A stretch of DNA of 36,684 nt from CAYORM01 sp964406375 (GTDB lineage Bacteria; Pseudomonadota; Alphaproteobacteria; DSM-16000; Inquilinaceae): NCBI GenBank assembly GCA_964406375.1, contig CAYORM010000026.1, positions 1-36,684 on the forward strand. The letters run 5' to 3'. The translations under genes were made by a program, and so were the position numbers. This document shows, piece after piece, positions 14,956 through 23,271 of this stretch. The notes beneath the pieces were generated by a model that was given only the letters and a program-made list of their open reading frames with translations, ran no database searches and was not told the DNA's origin. Position 1 is the stretch's first letter, and every line of letters begins with the position of its first letter.

Positions 14956-15956
14956 CAGACGGTCACCTTGCTCGACCGCACGGGCACGCCCGGATTGTCC
15001 ACCCGCGCGGCGGCGAGCGCGATGATCAGTCGCTGCATCGGAAAGAGGATGTCGAGCGCCGCGCCGAGCCCCACCCCGGTGGCGACGGGCACCCGCAGGA
15101 CCGCCTCGCGATCCCCGCCCTCGCCGCCGGCGTCAAGCAGCACGACCCCCGCCCCGGCACGTGCCGCGGTCTCGGCGAGCGGCGAGATCGCGTCGCGATC
15201 GGGGCCGGCGCTGCGCAGGAAGACGAGGCCGAGGCGCGGACCGAGCGCCTCGAGCGGACCGTGCCGGAACTGTCCGCCCTCGAGCGACAGCGCGGTCATG
15301 CGCGCGAGCTCCATCAGCGCGAGCGCCCCGCCATCGGCGATCCCCTGCAACGCATGCCGGCCGACGAACAGAACCGCCTCGCGACCGGCGAGCTGCGCCT
15401 CCGCCGCATCGAGCGCTACCGCGTCGGAGCGCCCGAGCGCGGCGACCACCGCGTCTTGCGACTGGCCGAGCGCCGCGAGCAGCGCGGCATGCAGCGCGAT
15501 GGTGATCGTGATGCTGCGGGTCGCGGCGAAGGCCTTCTCGACCCCGCCGACACCGAGAAGGCTCGGGCAGGTTCGGGCGAGCGTGCTGTCGCCGTCCAGC
15601 GTCAGGCCGAAGCGTTCCTCGGCACCGGGATCGCTGCCGAGATACTGCACGATCTCGCCGGACCGGCCGGATTGCGAGACGAGGATGGCCACCCGCGGCC
15701 GGTCCGCCGGCAGCGGCGCCGACAGGACCTCCGACATCACCATCGCCGTCGCGTCGATGCCGGCCTCGCGGTAGAGGATCTCGGCGGCGCGGTTGACGTA
15801 ATGCGAGCCCCCCATCCCGTAGAGCACGAGCCGCCCCGTCGCGCGGATCCGCTCGGCGATCCGCGCCGCCAGGCCGGCAGCCTCATGGAAGGAAGCGAGA
15901 GCATCGGCGCGCTGGCGCGCCATTTCCATGCGGAGAAGTTCCAGGCCGTCGGTCAC
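14955..15956 (-). CDS. SIS-domain sugar isomerase/deglycase-like protein
   Basis: This protein of about 333 residues has two SIS domains of the GlmS-isomerase/FrlB/AgaS kind. The first contains GRLVLYGMGGSHYVNRAAEI and ILVSQSGRSGEIVQYL; the second contains VLFVGRHALQGIADGGALAL and EGGQFRHGPLEALGPRLGLV with the conserved E-x-x-x-HGP block, and it ends SSKVTV as in the GlmS family tail. There is no glutaminase domain and no HTH, so it is an enzyme, not an RpiR regulator. The start is uncertain: GTG 15956 (chosen), GTG 15968 or ATG 15929. An ATG at 16028 lies inside an operator palindrome and is rejected. It is the first gene of a probable SIS-pfkB-ggt unit. Confidence 0.87.
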   Translation of the reverse strand: MTDGLELLRMEMARQRADALASFHEAAGLAARIAERIRATGRLVLYGMGGSHYVNRAAEILYREAGIDATAMVMSEVLSAPLPADRPRVAILVSQSGRSGEIVQYLGSDPGAEERFGLTLDGDSTLARTCPSLLGVGGVEKAFAATRSITITIALHAALLAALGQSQDAVVAALGRSDAVALDAAEAQLAGREAVLFVGRHALQGIADGGALALMELARMTALSLEGGQFRHGPLEALGPRLGLVFLRSAGPDRDAISPLAETAARAGAGVVLLDAGGEGGDREAVLRVPVATGVGLGAALDILFPMQRLIIALAAARVDNPGVPVRSSKVTV

Positions 15957-15991
15957 CGTTCCGCTCACATCGCAGCGCACAGGCGCATGAC

Positions 15992-16013
15992 CGGGCGGCC
16001 TTCGGGCCGCCCG
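15992..16013 (-). terminator. Stable UUCG-capped hairpin in the SIS gene leader
   Basis: CGGGCGGCC (15992-16000), TTCG on the plus strand, and GGCCGCCCG (16005-16013) form a perfect 9-bp GC stem with a 4-base loop. No U-tract follows. On the minus-strand transcript the loop reads CGAA. It lies between the operator/promoter at 16016-16060 and the SIS start, so it could be a leader structure of that unit or a barrier for read-through from the upstream operon. Confidence 0.5.
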
Positions 16014-16015
16014 AC

Positions 16016-16036
16016 CAAATCCATTCAATGGATTTG
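16016..16036. promoter_or_regulatory. Perfect palindromic operator upstream of SIS-pfkB-ggt
   Basis: Arms CAAATCCATT (16016-16025) and AATGGATTTG (16027-16036) are perfectly inverted around one central base, an AT-rich block in GC-rich DNA. Its outer half overlaps the putative -10 element, which is ideal for repression. The binding protein is unknown. Confidence 0.65.
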
Positions 16037-16060
16037 ATCCGCTGTGCCCGTCCCGTGCAA
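16032..16060 (-). promoter_or_regulatory. Putative sigma70-type promoter for SIS-pfkB-ggt
   Basis: On the minus strand TTGCAC (16060-16055), 17 bases, then TCAAAT (16037-16032) resemble -35 and -10 boxes, with correct spacing but moderate matches. The site lies in the gap after the PhyH gene (stop 16092), and the -10 overlaps the palindrome. It suggests that the three downstream genes can be expressed apart from the long upstream operon. Confidence 0.4.
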
Positions 16061-16091
16061 GGGAAAACTCGCTGCGCGGCCGCAGGCTGCC

Positions 16092-16997
16092 TCAGCGGAT
16101 ATGCCAGGGCTGATCGAGCGGCTTGGCGCCGTTCAGCTCGCCATAACCCGCGCCCGTCGTCCCGCCGGGATCGGGACCCATATAGCGCGGGTCGAAGGGC
16201 TCGTTCGCGGGCTGCCAACGGATGTCGCAGGACAGGCGCAGCGCCCCGTCGCCGGCATGATTGTCGAGCGAGGCGTGCAGCAGCGTCATGCCGAAGACCA
16301 GAAGGTCGCCCGCCTGGAAATCGGCTGACAGGAGCCGCACCCCGCGGGCGGCGGCGAGCGCGATCGGATCCGTGGCGAAGGTAGCCTTGCGCCCGGTGTC
16401 GCGGGCAACATCGAAACCCTCGATCTCCGCAAGCAGGTCGTTGAAGCGGTGCGAGCCCTCGACCACCACCAGCGGCCCCTGTTCGAGCGGAACGGCGCCA
16501 AGGGGGATCCAGGCGGTCGCCACCCGCCGCGTCGCCCGTGTGAAGAACGGGGCGTCATAATGCAGGCCGGTCGCCCGGCCGGGCGGCGCCGCGCGCAGGA
16601 AGAGGAAATCGTGGCCGCGGCACGGTGCATCGAACAGCGCCTCCATCACCCGGCCGAGCGCCGCGCCATGGGTGACGGCGCGCAGTTCGGGCGTCTCGCT
16701 CACCGCGCGCCAGAAGGCCCCGAGATCCGGCGATACCTCGCGCCGACGGCTCGTGCCGGTGGCCCGGCCGTCGCTGCCCGACACCACCTCGCCGACGGCT
16801 TCGAGCCGGGCGAGGATCGCCCGACGGGCGGCCAGGATCGCCGCCGGATCGAGCACCCCGCGCAGGAAGACGTGACCGTGCTCAGCAAAGCGGGCGCGCA
16901 GCGCCGCGGGATCGTCGAGCAGCGGCGCCGCGTCGCCGAACGGGGCGAGCAGCGCGTCCGGCACCACCTGCCCGCCGGTCACCGCGCGGCCGGACAT
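16092..16997 (-). CDS. PhyH-family Fe(II)/2-oxoglutarate dioxygenase
   Basis: This protein of about 301 residues belongs to the phytanoyl-CoA dioxygenase (PhyH) superfamily. These non-haem iron enzymes hydroxylate small molecules using 2-oxoglutarate and oxygen. The iron ligands are visible as GLHYDAPFF (HxD) and TLLHASLDNH (distal His), followed by LRLSCDIRWQ with the Arg that binds 2-oxoglutarate. The N-terminal block RARFAEHGHVFLRGVLDP is also typical. Starts at ATG 16997 (chosen) and ATG 17033 (overlapping the kinase stop) are both possible, and neither has a good Shine-Dalgarno. Last in the long operon, it may hydroxylate or demodify the imported substrate. The substrate cannot be read from sequence. 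Confidence 0.88.
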   Translation of the reverse strand: MSGRAVTGGQVVPDALLAPFGDAAPLLDDPAALRARFAEHGHVFLRGVLDPAAILAARRAILARLEAVGEVVSGSDGRATGTSRRREVSPDLGAFWRAVSETPELRAVTHGAALGRVMEALFDAPCRGHDFLFLRAAPPGRATGLHYDAPFFTRATRRVATAWIPLGAVPLEQGPLVVVEGSHRFNDLLAEIEGFDVARDTGRKATFATDPIALAAARGVRLLSADFQAGDLLVFGMTLLHASLDNHAGDGALRLSCDIRWQPANEPFDPRYMGPDPGGTTGAGYGELNGAKPLDQPWHIR

Positions 16998-17016
16998 GGT
17001 GCGACCGACCGCGCCG

Positions 17017-18285
17017 TCACCCGGCTGCATCGAGCATGGCGAGCGACCGCAGGAAGAAATCGGGGCCGCCGAAATTGCCGGATTTGAAGGCGAGGGCGAG
17101 CGGCGGGTCGCCGAGGCCGAGCGTCCAAGGCACGCCCCTGTCGATCCGCGGACCGATGCGCAGGGCGCGGACGCCAAGAGCGGCAGCCACCGCACCCGAG
17201 GTCTCGCCGCCGGCGATGACGAGGCGCCGCACACCGCGCGCGACCAGTGCGGCCGCGATCCGGCCCAGCATCTCCTCGACCAGCGTGCCGGCCGCCTCGC
17301 GTCCCATCCGACCCTGGATTTCGGCGAGGGTCTCGGGCGGCACGCTCGAATGGATCAGGATCGGGCCGTCATCGAGATGGCGTTCGGCCCACTCCACCGC
17401 TTCGGCGACGAGATCACGCCCCTCGCCCGCCCGGCGCGGGTCGAGCGCGAAAGCGGGGCGCTCGGCCGCCATCGCCGCGACCTGGGCGAGCGTCGCGGCC
17501 GAACAGCTTCCGGCGAGAACGGCCGACCGCCCCTCGACAGGCGGCAGGGCATCGGCCGCGCCCTCCGGCACGGCACCCGCGGCGCGGAAATTAGCCGGCA
17601 GGCCGCGGGCGATCCCCGAACCGCCGCACAGAAGAGGCGCGCCGTCGAGAGCCGCGCCGAGGCTCCGCAGATCGCCGTCGAGGATCGCATCGGCGATGGC
17701 ATGCCGCACGCCTCCGCCGGCGAGCCGGCCGAGGGCCGCGCGGATCGCCGCCGGCCCCGCCAGCACGGTCTCGTAAGGCAACAGGCCGACCCGGCGCGGC
17801 GACTGGCGGCCGAGGACGCGCACGAGATCGGGATCGGTCATCGGCGTCAGCGGATGGTGCCGCATCGGTGATTCGGAGATCAGCCGGTCACCGACGAAGA
17901 GGTGGCCGCGATACACCGTCCGCCCGTTCTCCGGAAAGCTCGGCGCATGCAGGGCGACCGGCACATCGAGGGCGTCGGCGAGCGCGTCGGCGACCGGGCC
18001 GATATTGCCGCGATCCGTCGAATCGAAGGTCGAGCAGTATTTGAACAGGATCTGCCGGGCGCCGCCGCGGCGCAGCCAGTCGAGCGCGCCGAGCGACATC
18101 GCCACGGCCTCCTCGGCCGGGATCGTCCGCGATTTGAGCGCCACGACGACCGCCTCGGCATCGGGGACGGGCGTGTCCCCCTGGGGCAGGCCCAGGAGCT
18201 GGACCGTCCGCAGCCCCTCCCCCACCAGGGTGTCGCAAAGATCGGTCGCGCCGGACACATCGTCCGCTATGGCGCCAAGCAGCAT
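17017..18285 (-). CDS. otnK: Four-carbon acid sugar kinase family (DUF1537), 3-oxo-tetronate kinase-like
   Basis: This 422-residue kinase of the DUF1537 family phosphorylates short sugar acids at the terminal hydroxyl. Its N-domain is close to OtnK: IADDVSGATDL (the ADD motif), VALKSRTIP, ILFKYCSTFDSTDRGNIGPV, SFPENGRTVYRGHLFVGDRL and ESPMRHHPLTPMTDP. The C-terminal nucleotide-binding domain shows VLAGSCSAAT, GPILIHSS, LVIAGGETSGAV and LAFKSGNFGGPDFF. Spacing to the lactonase-like gene is 9 bases and AGGAAGGG precedes the ATG. OtnK acts on 3-oxo-tetronates; a related member (OiaK) acts on 3-oxo-isoapionate. Because an apionate-lactonase-like gene is adjacent, either substrate is possible. Confidence 0.88.
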   Translation of the reverse strand: MLLGAIADDVSGATDLCDTLVGEGLRTVQLLGLPQGDTPVPDAEAVVVALKSRTIPAEEAVAMSLGALDWLRRGGARQILFKYCSTFDSTDRGNIGPVADALADALDVPVALHAPSFPENGRTVYRGHLFVGDRLISESPMRHHPLTPMTDPDLVRVLGRQSPRRVGLLPYETVLAGPAAIRAALGRLAGGGVRHAIADAILDGDLRSLGAALDGAPLLCGGSGIARGLPANFRAAGAVPEGAADALPPVEGRSAVLAGSCSAATLAQVAAMAAERPAFALDPRRAGEGRDLVAEAVEWAERHLDDGPILIHSSVPPETLAEIQGRMGREAAGTLVEEMLGRIAAALVARGVRRLVIAGGETSGAVAAALGVRALRIGPRIDRGVPWTLGLGDPPLALAFKSGNFGGPDFFLRSLAMLDAAG

Positions 18286-18294
18286 GACCCTTCC

Positions 18295-20253
18295 TCAACC
18301 CTCCAGTCGCAGAACGCCATAAGGGCCCAGATCGATCCCCCTGTCGTCAAGCGCCGTGCCGGTCACACCCTCGCCCGGCCGTGCGATGAAGCCGGGATCG
18401 TCGCGGGCCGCAGCGAAACGCTCCTCGTCGAGGCGGAGAAGGCGGGTGGGGGTGAAACCGTCGATGGCGAGCGTGACCGGTGCGGCCGTCAGATTGGCGG
18501 CCCACAGTACCGTCCGTCCATCGGCACGGAAGGCGAGCGCCTGGACACGGCCGCCGGCCGCGATCTCGGTCCGCAGTAAAGGCGCACCTGCGGCAGCGGC
18601 GAGGCCGGCGGCGACATGGAAGGCCGGATAGAGCTGGCCGGCCCGCCGATAGCCGGGCGTCGGCCCCTCGGTGGTCTCGGGGTCATGGACGAGGCCGAAG
18701 GGCCCCGCCGCCGCACCCAGCACCAGGGCGTCGACCCCGGCCCTTGCCGCATGGGCGGCGTAGCCGAGCATCCAGGCCGCCCCGAACAGCGCGCGCTGGC
18801 GCGGATCACTGCGCGCCATCGGCACCCGCCGGTTGTCGGGATTGGGGAAAGTTGACGCGCCATAGGGATTCCAGCGCAGCCCGATCGCCGATGGCCCGAC
18901 CCGATAGGGACGCCCGCCGATCAGGGCGCGGACACTCCGGAAGATCCACGGCAATGTCTCGAGCGTCTCCATCACCGAGACATCATCGGCGGCATGCACC
19001 AGCGCCTGTGTCGTATGGCTGATCCAATCGAACATCGCCGGATCGGGCCGGTTGCGGTTCAGCTCGGTGAAGGTGCTCGGCGTGCCACCACCGACGGCAA
19101 GGCCCGGAAAGGCGGTCCGGGCGGCGGCGGCGAGCGCCTCTGCCGTCTCCTCGCCCGGCGGCAGGCCGGTCGGCCGCGATTTGAGATCGCGCGCCGGGAA
19201 GGGTGCGATGCCGTCGAGCGTCAGCCCCGCGGCGGCGACCTCGCGGGCGAACGCCGCGAGCTCCGACGGCCCGTCACGGCCGGGCAGGATCACCTCGAGC
19301 GTGAACGGGGCGCCATAGGCGCGGCGGACCGCCTCGTACTGGCGCAGCGCCCCGGCACCGTGTCGCGCGACATCGTAATGACCGACGAGAAGGCCGGGCC
19401 CCCGGGCCAGCGCGGCGAAGGCCGGACGCACCGCGAGCGTCGCAGCCGCGGTCTCCGGCTCGACGCCGATGCCGAATTGCGGCACCAGCCCCGCCTCGCC
19501 GCCCAGCGTGATCCGCACCGGGCCCTCGCCCGCCGAGGCCGGCGGAAGGGGCGGTCGTCCTTCGAAAGAGAGCGTCACCGCCTGGATGAGCGTCTCACCC
19601 TTCGCCAGGGTGTAGGGGTAGGGCCTCGCGAGCGGGCGGATATAGGTCTTGTAGGAGGCATCGGTCCAGTTGCGCTGATCCTCCATCTCGTAGACATCGC
19701 CCTCCATCCGGCAGGTCACCGTCACCCCCGGCGCGACGGTGTGCGTGAGCGCCCGGATGTTCATGATCGGCTGATGCGGGCTGATGGCCTCGGGGAACCG
19801 GGTCTGCTCGACCGCGCCATCGGCCGTCAGCACCTCGACCGGCGCGCCTGCCACCCCCTCGACCGGATGCAGCACGACGAAGCCGGTGCGGTTGGTCGGG
19901 AAATCGGTCTCGGGCACGGCCTCGGCACGGAAGGAGAGGCGATCCGCCCACCCCTCGATCTCCACCCGATAGGCGAGACGCACCACCTCGTCGCCGCAGG
20001 CCGCACGGTAGCGGATGGTGAAAGCATCGGCGCCCTCCTCCACCGACAGGTCGCTGATCTCCGGCGTATAGGTGCCCCAGTTGGTGTCGCGCACCACGAA
20101 GGCGATGCCGCGGATCGCCTCGCGGCCACCGACTTGAATGTGTCGCAGCGCGCCCGCCTCCAGCGTCACCTGCAGGGGGCCCGCGGCGAGCCGCCGGCTT
20201 TCGGGTGCGGGCTCCTCCGTGCCGGTCAGACGGACGGCGCGGCTCTCGGTCAT
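18295..20253 (-). CDS. D-apionate lactonase-like protein (ApnL family)
   Basis: This 652-residue cytoplasmic protein has no signal peptide. It looks like three parts: an N-terminal beta-rich domain (GPLQVTLEAGALRHIQVGG, IAFVVRDTNWGTYTPEISDL, residues 1 to about 250), a central TIM-barrel-like region (LEVILPGRDG, LTLDGIAPFPARDLKSRPTG, GGTPSTFTELNR, FDWISHTTQALVHAADD, residues about 250-560) and a C-terminal beta domain. From memory this pattern, including RVGPSAIGLRWNPYG, matches the D-apionate lactonase ApnL, which opens D-apionolactone. I could not search to confirm. It lies between the transporter ATPase and the DUF1537 kinase with gaps of 14 and 9 bases, agreeing with a sugar-acid pathway. 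A glycoside hydrolase of related architecture is the main alternative. Confidence 0.62.
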   Translation of the reverse strand: MTESRAVRLTGTEEPAPESRRLAAGPLQVTLEAGALRHIQVGGREAIRGIAFVVRDTNWGTYTPEISDLSVEEGADAFTIRYRAACGDEVVRLAYRVEIEGWADRLSFRAEAVPETDFPTNRTGFVVLHPVEGVAGAPVEVLTADGAVEQTRFPEAISPHQPIMNIRALTHTVAPGVTVTCRMEGDVYEMEDQRNWTDASYKTYIRPLARPYPYTLAKGETLIQAVTLSFEGRPPLPPASAGEGPVRITLGGEAGLVPQFGIGVEPETAAATLAVRPAFAALARGPGLLVGHYDVARHGAGALRQYEAVRRAYGAPFTLEVILPGRDGPSELAAFAREVAAAGLTLDGIAPFPARDLKSRPTGLPPGEETAEALAAAARTAFPGLAVGGGTPSTFTELNRNRPDPAMFDWISHTTQALVHAADDVSVMETLETLPWIFRSVRALIGGRPYRVGPSAIGLRWNPYGASTFPNPDNRRVPMARSDPRQRALFGAAWMLGYAAHAARAGVDALVLGAAAGPFGLVHDPETTEGPTPGYRRAGQLYPAFHVAAGLAAAAGAPLLRTEIAAGGRVQALAFRADGRTVLWAANLTAAPVTLAIDGFTPTRLLRLDEERFAAARDDPGFIARPGEGVTGTALDDRGIDLGPYGVLRLEG

Positions 20254-20267
20254 CTCGGGCTCCCGGA

Positions 20268-21374
<1,107 letters not shown>

Positions 21375-21402
21375 GTTCGCGTCCCTTCCTCTCTCCCGGG
21401 GT

Positions 21403-22224
21403 TCAGCCCTTCACCGCGCCCATCGTGATCCCGCGGACGAGGAAGCGCTGGGCGAGCGCGACGGCGAAGAAGACCGGCAGCGTCCCGAGGACCGACATCG
21501 CGGCGATCTTCGACCAGAAGGTCGACTGCCCGCCGAAGTAATGGGTGACCTGGACCGGAAAGGTGATCACCTCGGTCCGCGTCAGCACCAGGGCGAAGAT
21601 GAAGTCGTTCCAGGCGAAGATGAAGGTGAAGACCGCCGTCGCGAACAGCCCGGTCCGCACCATCGGGAACACCACCTTGCGCAGGACCTGCCAGCGCGTC
21701 AGCCCGTCGACCAGCGCGCTCTCCTCGAGTTCGACCGGCAGATCCTCGATGTAGCCGCGCATCATCCAGATCACGTAAGGCAGGTTGAACGCTGTGTAGA
21801 GGATGATCAGCCCGCCGAAGGTGTCGACCCAGCCGAGCCAGACGTAGAGCAGGAAGATCGGGAAGACGATCGCGATCGGCGGGATCATCCGTTGCGAGAT
21901 CACCCAGAGCGCGAGGTGCTCGCCGCCGGTCTTGAACCGGGCGAGGCTGTAGGCCGCCATCGTGCCCAGAACCATCGCCAGCACCGTCGACACCCCGGCG
22001 AGGATCAGGCTGTTGCGCACCGCACGCGCGTCACCGTCGCGAAACAGATCGGCGAAGACGCCGAGATTGAGCTGCCCGGGCAGCCAGACCGGCGGCGACG
22101 AGAAGATCTCGTCGGGCGTCTTCACCGACATGGCGAAAAGCCAATAGATCGGGAACAGAAAGAGGATGGTGACGAGAACCGCGACGACGAAGCGCAGCGC
22201 CACCATCGCCGATGACTGGGTCAT
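21403..22224 (-). CDS. CUT1 sugar ABC transporter permease (MalG-like)
   Basis: This 273-residue inner-membrane permease has six predicted helices. Family marks are the N-terminal segment FLFPIYWLFAMSVKTPDEIF, the MalG-type SLARFKTGGE region, and the EAA-loop that docks the ATPase (EESALVDGLTRWQVLRKVVF). It ends VRGITMGAVKG, a usual C-terminus for MalG homologues. A strong GGGGAGGGG Shine-Dalgarno precedes the ATG. It pairs with the permease at 22256-23182. Confidence 0.94.
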   Translation of the reverse strand: MTQSSAMVALRFVVAVLVTILFLFPIYWLFAMSVKTPDEIFSSPPVWLPGQLNLGVFADLFRDGDARAVRNSLILAGVSTVLAMVLGTMAAYSLARFKTGGEHLALWVISQRMIPPIAIVFPIFLLYVWLGWVDTFGGLIILYTAFNLPYVIWMMRGYIEDLPVELEESALVDGLTRWQVLRKVVFPMVRTGLFATAVFTFIFAWNDFIFALVLTRTEVITFPVQVTHYFGGQSTFWSKIAAMSVLGTLPVFFAVALAQRFLVRGITMGAVKG

Positions 22225-22255
22225 CGCCTGCCCCTCCCCGGCCAGCCGCCCACGC

Positions 22256-23182
22256 TCATCGCGACACCGAGACGCGACGCATGGCGAAGACCACGATGAC
22301 CGTCAGCACCGCGATGACCGCGAAGGCCATGGCCGCGGTGTAGCTGGTCGCGAATTGCTGGAAGCCCTGGACATAGGCGTAGATCGAAATCGTCTCGGTC
22401 ATCGTCCCCGGCCCACCGCGCGTCATCACCCAGATGACGTCGAAGATGCGGATCAGATCGAGCCCCCGGATGGTGACGGCGACGATGATGACGGGCTTGA
22501 TCGCCGGCAGGACCACCTTCCAGAAGGTCCGTGCCCAGCCGGCGCCGTCGATCTCGGCCGCCTCGATCTGGCTGCGGTCGACATTGGCGAGGCCCGCCAG
22601 AAGGATCAGGAACATGAAGGGCGTCCACTGCCAGACTTCGCAGATCAGGATCGCCGCATAGACGATGAAGGGATCGTTGTTGACGGTCCACATCACCGGC
22701 ATCGGCTCGCCGGCGATCCAGCCGAGTATCTGGTTGATCGGCCCGTAGCGGTTGTCGAACATCAGCCGCCAGGTGGCGCCCGAAGCGATGGGCGCGATGA
22801 CGCTCGGCAGGATCATAAGCGCGATGAAAATCTGCCGGCCCGGAAGCCGGTCGAGGAATAGCTGCGCCAGCATCAGCCCGAGCAGGAACTCGATCGGCAG
22901 CGCGATCGCGGTGATGACCAGCGTCTGCCCGAGCGCGTTCCAGAACCGCAAATCGTGAATGAGCTTGTCGTAGTTCAGCAGGCCGCGGAAGGAGGTGTCC
23001 TCCCGCATCATCGTGATGTTCTGCAGGCTGACGACGAGCGAATAGACGAGCGGGAACAACCCGATCAGCAGGATCAGCAGCACCGCCGGTGCGATCACCA
23101 GCGTGCGGAAATGGCGGTCGGCCCACAGATCGAGGGCGCCTGCCGGCGGCAGGCTGCGCGTGGGGGCGGAGAGATCGGCCAT
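22256..23182 (-). CDS. CUT1 sugar ABC transporter permease (MalF-like)
   Basis: This 308-residue permease of the MalF/UgpA type has six helices after a short cytoplasmic N-terminus. It shows PLVYSLVVSLQNITMM in the first helix region, LILPSVIAPIASGATWRLMF, and the EAA-loop AAEIDGAGWARTFWKVVLP. The ATG at 23182 begins MADLSAPTRS; the longer frame to 23365 is arginine-rich shadow overlapping the binding-protein gene. The Shine-Dalgarno is weak, and a strong hairpin lies between it and the upstream binding-protein gene, so its expression is probably lower than that of the binding protein. Confidence 0.93.
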   Translation of the reverse strand: MADLSAPTRSLPPAGALDLWADRHFRTLVIAPAVLLILLIGLFPLVYSLVVSLQNITMMREDTSFRGLLNYDKLIHDLRFWNALGQTLVITAIALPIEFLLGLMLAQLFLDRLPGRQIFIALMILPSVIAPIASGATWRLMFDNRYGPINQILGWIAGEPMPVMWTVNNDPFIVYAAILICEVWQWTPFMFLILLAGLANVDRSQIEAAEIDGAGWARTFWKVVLPAIKPVIIVAVTIRGLDLIRIFDVIWVMTRGGPGTMTETISIYAYVQGFQQFATSYTAAMAFAVIAVLTVIVVFAMRRVSVSR

Positions 23183-23232
23183 CGTGGAACGGGCCTCGCT
23201 CGTCGACGCATCGGAACGGGAAAGAAGGGTAA

Positions 23233-23260
23233 AGGGCTGCCGGCCGGGGCCGGCAGCCCT
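23233..23260 (-). terminator. Attenuator-like hairpin with T-rich tail after the CUT1 binding-protein gene
   Basis: AGGGCTGCCGGCC (23233-23245) and GGCCGGCAGCCCT (23248-23260) are perfectly inverted. In the direction of transcription they are followed by TTTACCCTTCTTT. This resembles a leaky intrinsic terminator placed 11 bases past the stop codon. It would favour a short transcript encoding the binding protein and reduce expression of the seven-gene tail. Confidence 0.6.
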
Positions 23261-23271
23261 CCGCCGCGTGC

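Noticed and set aside
15957..16028. An upstream ATG at 16028 for the SIS gene
   Set aside because: The ATG lies inside the perfect palindrome, and the next 24 codons are Arg/Pro-rich and cross a hairpin, so a leader is more likely.
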